DNA of 64,000 nt from Bradyrhizobium jicamae (GTDB lineage Bacteria > Pseudomonadota > Alphaproteobacteria > Rhizobiales > Xanthobacteraceae), in contig NZ_LLXZ01000197.1 in assembly GCF_001440395.1 (NCBI RefSeq), forward strand, positions 49,790 through 113,789. Reading direction: 5' to 3'. This document shows positions 9,323 to 17,685 of this stretch, piece after piece. Within the stretch, counting starts at the first letter, position 1; each line of letters begins with the position of its first letter. A program made the translations under genes and the position numbers. The notes beneath the pieces were generated by a model. It had not been told where the DNA came from and ran no database searches. It saw only the letters and a program-made list of their open reading frames with translations.

Positions 9323-9982
9323 CTATGTCAGTACCTTGACGCCGCCGAGCGCGGTCACCCGGCCGCGCTTGAGCATCACGATCTGCGTCGCGAGCTGGCG
9401 CAGTTCGGCGGCGTCATGGCTGACATAGACCATGGGGATGCCCTCGTCGCGCAGCCGCACCAGATAGGGCAGGATTTCTTCCTTGCGGCCTTCGTCGAGC
9501 GAGCCCAGCGGCTCGTCCAGCAGCAGCAAGCGCGGCTTTGACAACAGCGCGCGGCCGAGCGCAACGCGCTGGCGCTCGCCGCCGGAGAGTTTTCCGGGGC
9601 GGCGATCGAGCAGGTGGCCGATGTCGAGCAGGTCGGTGATGCGCGCAAACTGCGCGGCATCTTCCGTAACGCCATTCATCCGCCGGCCGTAGTCGAGGTT
9701 CTGCCGCACGTTGAGATGCGGAAACAGCCGCGCGTCCTGAAACACGTAACCGATCCGGCGCCGGTGCGGCGGCACGTGAACGCCTTTCGACGTATCATCC
9801 AGCGTTTCACCGTCGAGCGCGATGACGCCGCGATCGGGCCGCAGCAGGCCCGCGATCATGTTGATCAGCGAGGTCTTGCCGGCGCCGGACGCGCCGAACA
9901 GGCCGGTGACGCGGCCCTGGCTCTCGAACGAGGCTTCGAGCGAGAATTCGCCGAGCTGCTTGGTGACGTCGACGCGCAGCAT
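9323..9982 (-). CDS. modC: Molybdate ABC transporter, ATP-binding protein (short form)
   Basis: 219 residues. ATPase of the molybdate importer. Walker A GASGAGKTS (about 29-37), Q-loop YVFQDARLFPH, signature LSGGERQRVALGRALL, Walker B LLLLDEPLGSLD and switch His in VSHDAAEL are all present. Typical ModC is about 350 residues with a C-terminal molybdate-binding TOBE/Mop domain; this protein stops right after the ATPase domain and lacks it. The ATG at 9982 lies 3 bp past the modB stop, so they are translationally linked. The frame is open further upstream but that part lies within modB. Confidence 0.92.
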   Translation of the reverse strand: MLRVDVTKQLGEFSLEASFESQGRVTGLFGASGAGKTSLINMIAGLLRPDRGVIALDGETLDDTSKGVHVPPHRRRIGYVFQDARLFPHLNVRQNLDYGRRMNGVTEDAAQFARITDLLDIGHLLDRRPGKLSGGERQRVALGRALLSKPRLLLLDEPLGSLDEGRKEEILPYLVRLRDEGIPMVYVSHDAAELRQLATQIVMLKRGRVTALGGVKVLT

Positions 9983-9984
9983 GG

Positions 9985-10680
9985 TCAGTTTCCGTGGAGG
10001 CGTTTGGTGGCGCGCCGCGCGAACCATTCGGATGCGATCAAGGCGCCCATCGCGATCACGGTGGAAACGACAACCAGCCGTCCTGCCGCAGCGTCGCCAT
10101 CCGGCGTCTGGATCAGCGAATAGATCGCCGACGAAATGGTCTGGGTCTCGCCGGGAATGTTGGAGACGAAAGTGATGGTGGCGCCGAACTCGCCGATCGC
10201 CTTGGCAAAGCCGAGCACCATGCCGGCGAGCACGCCCGGCAGTGCCAGCGGCAGGGTTACGCCGGCAAACACTTTCCATGGCGGTGCGCCGAGCGTACTG
10301 GCAGCCTGCTCCAGCCGGCGGTCGATCGCCTCGATCGACAGCCGGATCGGTCGCACCAAAAGCGGAAACGACATCACGCCGCAGGCAAGCGCGGCGCCGG
10401 TCCAGCGAAACGCAAACACGATGCCGAGGTTGTCGGCGAGCCACGCGCCGATCAGGCCGCGACGGCCGAGGGCAAGCAGCAGCAGATAGCCGGTCACGAC
10501 CGGCGGCAGCACCAGCGGCAGATGGACCACCGCATCAATGACGGATTTGCCCCAGAATTCATATCGCGCCAGCAGCCACGCCAGCGCGATGCCGAACGGC
10601 GTCGCCACCAGCGTCGCCACGACGGCCACCCGCAGCGACAGCAGGATGGCAGTCCATTCGGCCGGCGAAATATCGAACAT
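9985..10680 (-). CDS. modB: Molybdate ABC transporter, permease
   Basis: 231 residues with about five to six membrane helices. The cytoplasmic EAA loop that docks on the ATPase is visible as EQAASTLGAPPWKVFAGVTLP (about 130-150), followed by the GEFGATITF motif typical of ModB/CysT permeases. It forms the transmembrane channel for molybdate with ModA and ModC. Its ATG overlaps the modA stop as ATGA, an arrangement that couples translation. The frame runs back into modA, so the start at 10680 was chosen from the overlap and from homologue length. Confidence 0.94.
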   Translation of the reverse strand: MFDISPAEWTAILLSLRVAVVATLVATPFGIALAWLLARYEFWGKSVIDAVVHLPLVLPPVVTGYLLLLALGRRGLIGAWLADNLGIVFAFRWTGAALACGVMSFPLLVRPIRLSIEAIDRRLEQAASTLGAPPWKVFAGVTLPLALPGVLAGMVLGFAKAIGEFGATITFVSNIPGETQTISSAIYSLIQTPDGDAAAGRLVVVSTVIAMGALIASEWFARRATKRLHGN

Positions 10681-11465
10681 CAGGCCGACGGGCTGACGAG
10701 AAACTTGAAGCCGTATTTCTCGAGGATGTTCTTCGCGGCCGTCGAGCGCAGGAAGGCGAGATAGTCCGTCGTTTCCGGCTTGGCGGTGGTCGTCGCCGCC
10801 ACCGGATAGATGATCGCCGGATGGGAATCGACCGGGAAGGTGCCGACGATCTTGACGCCGGGCTCGACCTTGGCGTCGGTGGCGTAGACGATGCCAAGTG
10901 CGGCCTCGCCGCGCGCCACCAGCGTCAGCGCGGCGCGAACGTTGTCCGTCATGGCGAACTTCGGCTCGGCGGCTTGCCATGAACCTAGCTTCTCCAGCGC
11001 CGCCTTGGCATATTTGCCAACCGGAACCGATTTCACGTCGCCGGTGGCGATCTTGCCGTCGCCGGCAAGCTTGGCGAGGTCGAAGCCGGCGCCGATGCTC
11101 ACATTGTCGACGTTGGAGTCTTTTGGCGCGATCAGCACGATGCTGTTGCCGAGCAGATTGACCCGGGTCGGCTCATTGATGTTCTTCTTGCCGATCGCGT
11201 AATCCATCCAGTCGGTATCCGCGGAGATGAATACGTCGGCCGGCGCGCCCTGTTCGATCTGTTTAGCCAGTGCCGAACTGGCGGCGTAGCTGACGGTGAT
11301 CCTGACGCCGGTCTTCGCGGTATAGGCGGCGTCGATCTCGTCGAGTGCATTCTTCATCGAAGCCGCGGCGAACACCGTCAGGGGTTTTTCCTGCGCGGCG
11401 GCAGGTGAGGCGGTGACTGCCAGTGATATGGCGAAGGCCAGGAAAAGGCCGGCAAGACGGTTCAT
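10680..11465 (-). CDS. modA: Molybdate ABC transporter, periplasmic binding protein
   Basis: 261 residues. A cleavable signal peptide is clear (hydrophobic core LAGLFLAFAISLAVTA, then SPAAAQEKP, cut near residue 24). The mature protein opens with LTVFAAASMKNALDEI, the ModA ligand-binding motif, and contains VSYAASSALAKQIEQGAPADVF, where Ser and Ala backbone groups hold the oxyanion. First gene of modABC. I looked in the ~210 bp upstream for a ModE-type CGTTATAT box or a molybdenum-cofactor riboswitch and saw neither. The ATG at 11465 was preferred over upstream in-frame codons because it begins the signal peptide. Confidence 0.95.
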   Translation of the reverse strand: MNRLAGLFLAFAISLAVTASPAAAQEKPLTVFAAASMKNALDEIDAAYTAKTGVRITVSYAASSALAKQIEQGAPADVFISADTDWMDYAIGKKNINEPTRVNLLGNSIVLIAPKDSNVDNVSIGAGFDLAKLAGDGKIATGDVKSVPVGKYAKAALEKLGSWQAAEPKFAMTDNVRAALTLVARGEAALGIVYATDAKVEPGVKIVGTFPVDSHPAIIYPVAATTTAKPETTDYLAFLRSTAAKNILEKYGFKFLVSPSA

Positions 11466-11676
11466 CGGGCGCTCCATGCATGATTGCGAGTCGCGGTTGC
11501 CGCGCGCAAAGCAGGCGTTGATTGGGTAAGGCAACCGTCGGAAGCGCCGTTCCGGTATCCCTGGTGGACTTGCGGTCGATCGGGATGTCGCCAGCCCTGA
11601 CAATAGTCAGGATGGGAGAAGAGGTAAAGGCGGCTGCACCGCTTTGCAAGGCGCCGCAGCCGGGCCGGCTTGCCGG

Positions 11677-12201
11677 TTAATGGTGATGGTGTCGCTTGTG
11701 GCCGCCGCTGCCGTAGCCGCGCAATTCCGCATACTTCGTCATCTGCGACGGGGTCAAAATGCTCCCGGTCGACAGATGATATTTCAGGTGGGTCTCGCGC
11801 AGCATGCCCTGCGTGGCGGCGACGGCCGCGGTGGACGCTTTCAGGCTTTCCGGCGTGACGGTGCGGGTCGCAAACAGCTTGTCCAGTTCGGCTTCCTGCT
11901 CGACCAGCTTGGCGCCGAGCGGCATCGCCTCGGCCTTCATGGAATCGAACAGGCGCTGCATGCCGGCGCGTTGCTCGGCGGAGAGTTCGAGCTTGTCGGC
12001 GAGTTCGAGCACGTGCAACGGCCCCGGATAACCATTGAGTTCAGCCGCGAGCGCCAGCCCCATTCCGCGGCCGGCGCCGAGGTCGGCGATCTGCTGCTCA
12101 GATAGCGCCTTGATCGAGCGCGTCTGCATCCCGGCGTAAGGGGTTTGCGCATGCACGCTGGTGACGAAAGCGATGGATGCGATCACGGGCCAGATCTTCA
12201 T
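11677..12201 (-). CDS. Spy/CpxP-like periplasmic protein with His-rich tail
   Basis: 174 residues. Signal peptide MKIWPVIASIAFVTSVHAQ, then a helical protein: ELADKLELSAEQRAGMQRLF and ILTPSQMTKYAELRGY are the LTxxQ-like helices of the Spy/CpxP group, which act as periplasmic chaperones or metal-stress sensors. The end GGHKRHHHH could bind metal ions. It lies 28 bp downstream of mepA on the same strand and is likely co-transcribed with it, which fits an envelope-stress role. No partner sensor kinase is nearby. Family call is moderate because the group is very divergent. Confidence 0.7.
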   Translation of the reverse strand: MKIWPVIASIAFVTSVHAQTPYAGMQTRSIKALSEQQIADLGAGRGMGLALAAELNGYPGPLHVLELADKLELSAEQRAGMQRLFDSMKAEAMPLGAKLVEQEAELDKLFATRTVTPESLKASTAAVAATQGMLRETHLKYHLSTGSILTPSQMTKYAELRGYGSGGHKRHHHH

Positions 12202-12229
12202 CGATATCCTCCTCGAGGTTTGTTCGCCG

Positions 12230-13177
12230 TCAGTGCTTCACATCGGGCGCATTTAGCACCGCCTTGCAGGCCGGCGGCAGCGACGCCATCGTCATCGGCG
12301 GCTTCGGCTTTGGCGGCACTTTTGGCGGCTTCGGATGCAGCACCGCGTCGCTGAACCAGTAGGCGAGATCGCCCGTGCTGCAGCCCTCGCCGTCGTTCGG
12401 CTCCGGCTGGCTGTCGCATTCACCGGCGCCGGGCGGGCATCTGATGCGGATGTGGAAGTGATAGTCGTGGCCGTACATCGGGCGCACCTTGTGCAGCCAG
12501 GCGCGGTCGCCCTTGGCTTCGCGGCACAGCGCCTTCTTGATCGCGGCATTGACGAAGATGCGCTGCACGCTGGGCTCCTGCGCGGCGGCGCGGATCACGG
12601 CAAGATGCGTCGGCGTCCAGGCGTGCGGATCGATGTCGAGCCGGTCGCTGCGCACCATCATCACCGCCGACATCTCCTCGCGCTCGTTGCGCGATAGCTG
12701 CCGGTTCGGCATCGGCGTCAGCCAGATGTCGGCGTCTAGTCCAACTTGGTGACTGGCATGTCCCGTAAACATCGGCCCGCCGCGCGGCTGCGACATATCG
12801 CCGACCAATATGCCGGGCCAGCCGGCATCCCGGCGGGCTCGTGCCGCCAGTCGTTTCACCAGCGCGACCAGATCGGGATGGCCCCAGTAACGATTGCGCG
12901 ACAGCCGCATCACCTGCCAATTGTCGCCATTGAGCGGCAGCCCTTCCGCCCCCGAAATGCAGCCATGAGCATAGAACCCGTGCACACGCGTCGGCATCGC
13001 CGCCGGCAGCAGCTTGCGGCCGAACAGTTCCTTGGCGGCGATACTGGGATCGTTGGGATTGGCGAGCGGCGGCAGCGGTTTTGGATTGACCGTGCCCTTG
13101 TCCTGCGCCCATGCGCTGGCGGCATGGGCGGCGGCGATCAAGGTGATGAGCGGGATCAGGATCAGGCGAGGGAACAT
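12230..13177 (-). CDS. mepA: Penicillin-insensitive murein endopeptidase
   Basis: 315 residues with signal peptide (LILIPLITLIAAAHAASAWA, cut near residue 25). Zinc LAS-type peptidase that cuts D-Ala-mDAP crosslinks in the periplasm. Zn ligands are visible in GHASHQVGLDADIW (His...Asp) and YGHDYHFHIRIRCP (HxH), with the MSQPRGGPMFTGHASH block of the family. The C-terminal ~40 residues are Pro/Lys-rich and probably flexible. The ATG at 13177 begins the signal peptide; upstream in-frame sequence is not protein-like. The downstream neighbour is a Spy-like protein 28 bp away. Confidence 0.95.
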   Translation of the reverse strand: MFPRLILIPLITLIAAAHAASAWAQDKGTVNPKPLPPLANPNDPSIAAKELFGRKLLPAAMPTRVHGFYAHGCISGAEGLPLNGDNWQVMRLSRNRYWGHPDLVALVKRLAARARRDAGWPGILVGDMSQPRGGPMFTGHASHQVGLDADIWLTPMPNRQLSRNEREEMSAVMMVRSDRLDIDPHAWTPTHLAVIRAAAQEPSVQRIFVNAAIKKALCREAKGDRAWLHKVRPMYGHDYHFHIRIRCPPGAGECDSQPEPNDGEGCSTGDLAYWFSDAVLHPKPPKVPPKPKPPMTMASLPPACKAVLNAPDVKH

Positions 13178-13212
13178 CGGATCACTCAAATTCGCGCAAG
13201 CGTAGCATGAAA

Positions 13213-13254
13213 CTGGAGCGGGGACGACCACCCTCGTTGGTGACCCCGCTCCAG
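13213..13254. terminator. Strong hairpin after the dioxygenase gene
   Basis: CTGGAGCGGGG at 13213-13223 pairs with CCCCGCTCCAG at 13244-13254 (11 bp), with further pairing inside the loop (ACCA/TGGT). It lies 18 bp past the stop of the leftward gene at 13273 and ahead of mepA. No U-run follows, so termination would be weak or Rho-linked; it could also be a REP-type element. Confidence 0.55.
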
Positions 13255-13272
13255 CCTCATTCCCGGTTCTTG

Positions 13273-14070
13273 TTATCCGTGCGCCTGCAAGGCCTGTCGG
13301 ATGGCTCGCTCAACCGGCGAATGATCACCGTCGGGTCGCGCAAGGCTGAACGGCTCCGCCGGGTGCAGCGGCGGTTGCGCCATGAAACGTGGCGAAGAAC
13401 CCCGGTGCATCTGCGCGGCGTGAACGAGGAATGGGTGGCACAAATAGACCGTGCCGGCCTCACCGGTCGCCAGTACCTCGGGCCGGCCGCTTCCTATTTC
13501 GTCCAGCACGAGATGCGACATGCCAGCCTCGCCGGCCGGCTCGAGCAAGCGCGCGATATCCAGATGCGAGCCTGCTCTTATTCGGGTGGGCGCGTCGGCT
13601 TCTCCCACATCGGAGAACAGGAACAGCATCAGCAGCGCGCGTCCGCGGGACGTCACGTTCACACGCCAGGCGGCATAATCATGATTGTCGTCCTCGTTCG
13701 GGAAACTGACATCGACATGCCAGCCGGCATCGCCGGGATCGCGCGGGCTCGGAAACCGCACCGGGAAAGTCCCGAGATCGGCCCGGGGCCACCAGCGTTT
13801 CCGCCCGACGAGCTGGTCGAAGGCCGCATGAAGCTGCGGGGTGTTGACGGCTTTCCTGAACGGTTCGTCGCCGTAGTATCCAAGGCGGATCACCGGCTCA
13901 GTCCACGTCGCGGGATCGTCGGGGTCGCAGGGCAGATCGCGCCACAGGATGGCGCGCCCTTGCTCGGCAAGTTCGTGCGGAAAGGCGTGATCGATCCGCA
14001 CGAAGCCGTCGTGAATGAATTGCTCGATCTGCGCGTCGCTGAGCGCGCGCGCTTGTCTGCTGTCAGGCAT
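13273..14070 (-). CDS. Phytanoyl-CoA dioxygenase (PhyH)-like Fe(II)/2-oxoglutarate oxygenase
   Basis: 265 residues. The iron facial triad is readable: HVD at 118-120 (GWHVDVSF) and a distal His in YLCHPFLVHAAQ (212 or 217), with a downstream Arg (SPRF) for 2-oxoglutarate. N-terminal LSDAQIEQFIHDGFVRIDHAF is the typical PhyH opening. Enzymes of this type hydroxylate small molecules or acyl-CoAs; the substrate here cannot be told. ATG at 14070 with GAGGAATTCC upstream. The frame is open to 14244 but homology begins at 14070. Single gene, with no obvious pathway neighbours. Confidence 0.85.
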   Translation of the reverse strand: MPDSRQARALSDAQIEQFIHDGFVRIDHAFPHELAEQGRAILWRDLPCDPDDPATWTEPVIRLGYYGDEPFRKAVNTPQLHAAFDQLVGRKRWWPRADLGTFPVRFPSPRDPGDAGWHVDVSFPNEDDNHDYAAWRVNVTSRGRALLMLFLFSDVGEADAPTRIRAGSHLDIARLLEPAGEAGMSHLVLDEIGSGRPEVLATGEAGTVYLCHPFLVHAAQMHRGSSPRFMAQPPLHPAEPFSLARPDGDHSPVERAIRQALQAHG

Positions 14071-14664
14071 GGAATTCCTCTTATCGCTGGGCAAGCGGCT
14101 ATGACCCTGCGCGAAGCAGGGGCGGCCGGACTGTTTCTGTCGAAAACTTCCGCCCGCCTGAGCGGGCAACGCGGTCAGCGCGCGAGGAAGAAGACCGAAG
14201 CGATAGGGGAGGTACGGATCATCATGGCATGCGCGGTATAGCAAACCGGCCGCCGGCGTTCAACGCAGCCGCGCTCACTGCAACTCGACGCTGGCGGACT
14301 TGATCACAGCGGCCCAAGCGCAGGCCGCGGCAGCTTCCCCGGGGCCTGAACAGGCGGTGTGCGCGATCGCATTAACCGTGCAATAACCTTCCCGGCCATT
14401 GACGGATATTTTATGCGCACGCGCGGCGTTTCGCGCATTCCTTGTGCACCCATGGCGCGAGTGCCTGTGTCCCAGCAGCCACGCTTCGATTTTGCCGCGT
14501 GCATCTGTGGTCCGCATTGAGCCGACACACGCAAGGCGTGTGTACGACCACTTCGTCGGGGCAGCGTATCGCCGTGCACAACAGAAGTTTCTACGACAAG
14601 AGATACCTTTTTTTCAGAGACTTGTCTGAAAACTTTGCACGCAGAGTGCGAGTAGAGCGTTGTA
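14071..14664. other. 594-bp intergenic region without a convincing gene
   Basis: Lies between the divergent dioxygenase and GGDEF/EAL genes. I see no coding sequence on either strand that looks like a protein. It holds a small hairpin GCCCGC-CTGA-GCGGGC at 14152-14167, a perfect 8-bp hairpin at 14525-14543, and a T7 run near 14608 inside GACAAG...CTTGTC arms (about 14594-14628). Promoters for both genes must lie here but no box is clear enough to mark. Confidence 0.6.
14525..14543. promoter_or_regulatory. Perfect 8-bp inverted repeat upstream of the GGDEF/EAL gene
   Basis: ACACACGC-AAG-GCGTGTGT. The arms are perfectly complementary around 3 bases, about 120 bp before the start codon at 14665. 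No T-run follows, so it is more likely an operator or leader hairpin than a terminator. The binding protein is unknown. Confidence 0.4.
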
Positions 14665-16491
14665 ATGCTGAAGAAGAAGCCGAAAACAACCGGGAAACCG
14701 AAGAAGTCGATTGTGCGTTTTCCCGGCCGGCCGGCAAAGCCCGCTGCGAAGCTTTCAACCAGCCGCCGAGATGGCGGCATCATCGGCCTGCGCGTCGACA
14801 TCACCGAATTGAAGCAGCGCGAGGCATCGTTCCGACTGCTGTTCGACAGCAATCCGGTTCCGATGATCGTGTGTGCGCAGGGTGACGAACGGATCCTCGC
14901 CGTCAACGATGCTGCCATTGCGCATTACGGTTACAGCCGCAGCGAATTCGAGAAGCTGACGATCCGTAACCTGCAGGCCTTCGACGTCGAGCCGCCATGG
15001 GCCGGCGAGCATGCCGGCGACGAGCGCGCGGCCCACGCCTGGAAGCATGTCAGGGCCGACGGCGAGCTGATCGATCTGGCGATCTATTCGCGCCAGCTCG
15101 TCTATGGCGGCCAGCCCGCGGTCCTGCTCGCGCTGATGGACACTACCGAACGCAAGCGCGCCGAGGCGCGGCTGACGTTCATGGCCCAGCATGACGGCCT
15201 GACCGGGCTGCCGAACCGCAATCTGCTGCGTCAGCAGATGGACGACATCCTGCTCCACACGCGCCGCAACGCCGAGAAGGTGGCGGTGCTCGTGCTCGGC
15301 CTCGATCATTTCAAGGCGATCAACGATACGCTCGGCCATGGCGTCGGCGACAAGCTCCTGCGCGGTGTCGGTAAACGATTGCAATCGATGCTGCGCAAGG
15401 ACGATGCGCTGGCCCGGCTCAACTCCGACGAATTCGCCATCGTCCTAACCGGCGTGACGCGGCCCGAGGATGCGGTGTTCATGGCGCGGCGCCTGTTGGA
15501 CGCGATCGGCGATCCCTATCTTCTCGACGGGCATTCCGTCGTGATCGGCGCCAGCATCGGCATCGCGATGTCGCCGGGCGATGGCGACGAGTCCGAGAAG
15601 CTGCTGAAGAACGCCGACCTCGCGCTGTCGCGCGCCAAGAACGATTCCCGCGGCACATTCTCGTTCTTCGAGGCCGGAATGGACGCGCGCGCCCAGACCC
15701 GCCGCAAGATCGAGACCGAGCTGCGCGAGGCGGTCCATGGCGATGCGCTGCGGCCCTATTACCAGCCGCTGGTCGATCTTGCGAGCGGGCGCATTACCGG
15801 CTTCGAGGCGCTGGTGCGCTGGCCGCATCCGGAACGCGGCATGATCTCGCCGGCCGAGTTCATCCCCGTTGCGGAGGAGACCGGGTTGATCAACGCCGTC
15901 GGCGGCCTGATGCTGCGCCGTGCCTGCACCGATGCGGCGCAATGGCCCGACGACGTCCGCGTCGCGGTCAACCTGTCGCCGCTGCAGTTCCGCGTCGGCA
16001 ATCTGTTGTCGCTGGTGGTGGATACGTTGAAGCAGTCCGGGTTGCCGGCGAAGCGCCTGGAGCTCGAGATTACCGAGACGCTGCTTCTGGAGAAGAGCAG
16101 CGAGGTGCTGGCGACTCTGCATGCGCTGCGCGCGCTCGGCGTCCGCATCTCGATGGACGATTTCGGCACCGGCTATTCCAGCCTGAGCTACCTGCGCAGT
16201 TTTCCGTTCGACAAGATCAAGATCGACCAGTCCTTCGTGCGCGATCTCGCCGCCAATCCGGATGCGCAGGCGATCGTGCGTTCGATCATCAGCCTCGGCA
16301 AGGGCCTCGGCGTCACCATCACGGCCGAAGGCGTCGAGACCGAGGCCGAAGTGAGCTGCCTGCGCAACGAGGGCTGCCACGAGGGGCAGGGCTTCCTGTT
16401 CAGCCGCGCGCGGCCGAATGGCGAGATCGTGAGCCTGTTGCAGACGCAGGGCGACTGGAGCGCAGCAACGGGTGCGGCGCTGGTGGCGTGA
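14665..16491 (+). CDS. PAS-GGDEF-EAL cyclic-di-GMP protein, degenerate GGDEF, intact EAL
   Basis: 608 residues. N-terminus is Lys-rich (KKKPKTTGKPKKS). Residues ~36-53 (DGGIIGLRVDITELKQRE) are the end of a PAS/PAC module whose front is missing. A complete PAS follows (~54-170), then GGDEF (~175-330) with signature NSDEF at 253-257 instead of GGDEF, so cyclase activity is unlikely. The EAL domain (~345-590) keeps EALVRW (E381-L383), NLSP, EITE, DDFGTGYSSL, KIDQSFV and EGVETE, so cyclic-di-GMP hydrolysis is likely. No membrane segment or signal peptide is seen, so it is cytoplasmic. The ATG has only a weak ribosome site. Confidence 0.9.
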   Translation: MLKKKPKTTGKPKKSIVRFPGRPAKPAAKLSTSRRDGGIIGLRVDITELKQREASFRLLFDSNPVPMIVCAQGDERILAVNDAAIAHYGYSRSEFEKLTIRNLQAFDVEPPWAGEHAGDERAAHAWKHVRADGELIDLAIYSRQLVYGGQPAVLLALMDTTERKRAEARLTFMAQHDGLTGLPNRNLLRQQMDDILLHTRRNAEKVAVLVLGLDHFKAINDTLGHGVGDKLLRGVGKRLQSMLRKDDALARLNSDEFAIVLTGVTRPEDAVFMARRLLDAIGDPYLLDGHSVVIGASIGIAMSPGDGDESEKLLKNADLALSRAKNDSRGTFSFFEAGMDARAQTRRKIETELREAVHGDALRPYYQPLVDLASGRITGFEALVRWPHPERGMISPAEFIPVAEETGLINAVGGLMLRRACTDAAQWPDDVRVAVNLSPLQFRVGNLLSLVVDTLKQSGLPAKRLELEITETLLLEKSSEVLATLHALRALGVRISMDDFGTGYSSLSYLRSFPFDKIKIDQSFVRDLAANPDAQAIVRSIISLGKGLGVTITAEGVETEAEVSCLRNEGCHEGQGFLFSRARPNGEIVSLLQTQGDWSAATGAALVA

Positions 16492-16512
16492 GGACACAGT
16501 ACAAGCCAAGCC

Positions 16513-16596
16513 GTCATTGCGAGGAGCGAAGCGACGAAGCAATCCATCTTTCCGCGTGCGTGGAGAGATGGATTGCTTCGCTTCGCTCGCAATGAC
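16513..16596. repeat. REP-like inverted repeat (GTCATTGCGAG...CAATGAC)
   Basis: Outer arms GTCATTGCGAG and CTCGCAATGAC, inner AGCGAAGC...AAGCAATCCAT and ATGGATTGCTTCGCTTCG, forming an ~84-base hairpin. It sits between convergent genes. A longer, partly rearranged copy lies at 39728-39870. Confidence 0.8.
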
Positions 16597-16626
16597 GGGG
16601 AGAGGCCGCCACAATGACGGCGAGAG

Positions 16627-17100
16627 CTACTTCGCCCGTCCCGCCTTCTTCCTCGCATGATACGTCAGCGCCAGCGCCACGCAGTGGCGCAGCGCTTTCT
16701 CGGGAAGCTTCTCGCCGGCGTCGAGCAGGATGGCACGGTTGCCGCTATAGCTCAGTTCGGGATAGAGCTCGCGAAAGGTCTCGACCAGATCAGTCTGGCA
16801 GTGGAAGTAAACCGCGTAGCGGCCGGCTTCCGCCTTTACCTCGTCGATCCGGATCGTGCTGCCGCTCTTGCTCTCGGTCGTGAGATAGCTCGGCTGCCCC
16901 CATTTCAGCGTCTCTTCGAGAGCGCCGACGCCGTCGGTCGTCCTGGCAGTATCGAAGATCAGCCGGCGCAGTGCCGATAGTTTCGCCTTGACCGGACCGG
17001 GATAGGTGCTGAAAACCGCTTCCACCGCAGCATTCGCAGCCGCGATCGACGGCCTCCCGGCGCTACGCTTTGCCGCTTTCTTACGTGCCGTAGCTTTCAT
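16627..17100 (-). CDS. DUF1801 domain protein
   Basis: 157 residues. Begins with a basic stretch (MKATARKKAAKRSAGRPS), then the DUF1801/YdhG-like fold: YPGPVKAKLSALRRLIFDTA, EETLKWGQPSYLT with its conserved Trp-Gly-Gln-Pro, and VYFHCQTDLVETFRELYP. The molecular role of the family is unknown; no catalytic motif is visible. Start chosen at the ATG at 17100 since sequence before it is not conserved-looking. Next gene upstream on the same strand is a basic protein gene starting 17593. Confidence 0.8.
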   Translation of the reverse strand: MKATARKKAAKRSAGRPSIAAANAAVEAVFSTYPGPVKAKLSALRRLIFDTARTTDGVGALEETLKWGQPSYLTTESKSGSTIRIDEVKAEAGRYAVYFHCQTDLVETFRELYPELSYSGNRAILLDAGEKLPEKALRHCVALALTYHARKKAGRAK

Positions 17101-17194
17101 GGAGGTCCGCGCATCCTGCCAAGGTCTGACTGCCTGGAGCTGATGCGTGCAGCCTAGAGCAGGATACAAGTCGGTGGAAGCGAAAACGAAACGC

Positions 17195-17593
17195 CTATCG
17201 CCGTCGCGCGGTCTTGCGCGCACCCGAGCGTGACGTCTTGCGTGCGATCGAGCGTGTGGTCTTGCGGGCGCTGGACCTCGCTGCGGCCTTCCGCTTGCGC
17301 GTGGCGGCTGCTTTCTTCGCCGAGCGTGATCGCGCCGCAGCTGGCCGGCGTGCCGCGGCCTTGCCGCCGCGCGGACCGCCGATCCGGCCGCCTTTCTTGG
17401 CCGAGACATTGGTGTCCTTCACGCCGCGGCCGGAGCCGCTCTTGTTGCCGCCGCCGGTTTCCTTGTTGACGGTGGCCCAGGCGCGCCGCTCGGCTTCCTT
17501 CTTGCCGACGCCGCGCTTCTCGTAACCTTCCTCGATATGCTCGGCCTTGCGCTTCTGCTTGTTGGTGTAGCTCGATTTGTCGCCGCGGGGCAT
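17195..17593 (-). CDS. Small basic protein, plasmid-stabilisation-like N-terminus with histone H1-like tail
   Basis: 132 residues. The first ~60 (MPRGDKSSYTNKQKRKAEHI...GVGKKEAERRAWATVNKETGGG) match small proteins often annotated as plasmid stabilisation protein. A Gly-rich hinge follows, then ~60 residues of Ala/Arg/Lys/Ser repeats such as AAARSSARKTTRSIARKTSR, like bacterial histone H1-type tails. Probably a DNA-binding, nucleoid-associated protein; this is inferred from charge. The tail repeats are imperfect RKTxRS units. ATG at 17593 is preceded by GAGGGAG. Confidence 0.7.
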   Translation of the reverse strand: MPRGDKSSYTNKQKRKAEHIEEGYEKRGVGKKEAERRAWATVNKETGGGNKSGSGRGVKDTNVSAKKGGRIGGPRGGKAAARRPAAARSRSAKKAAATRKRKAAARSSARKTTRSIARKTSRSGARKTARRR

Positions 17594-17685
17594 GATCCAT
17601 CTCCCTCGCTGTTGCCATTGAAGCGCAACGCAGACATGGCGAGGGGGTTCCGAAGGCGGCGGGAGCGACCCGCCGCCTCGGATGC

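Noticed and set aside
11466..11676. Molybdenum cofactor riboswitch or ModE box upstream of modA
   Set aside because: Looked for but saw no matching conserved sequence; only a weak GGAA...TTCC symmetry.
13207..14241. 344-codon open frame opposite the PhyH-like gene
   Set aside because: The minus-strand gene has the HVD motif and family start; the plus frame has no motif.
14304..14918. 204-codon minus-strand frame upstream of and into the GGDEF/EAL gene
   Set aside because: Extends into the real gene, lacks motifs and a ribosome site.
17195..17593. Plasmid-derived region because of a plasmid-stabilisation-like gene
   Set aside because: No replication, partition or transfer genes nearby; the protein is a small basic chromosomal type and the flanks are ordinary genes.
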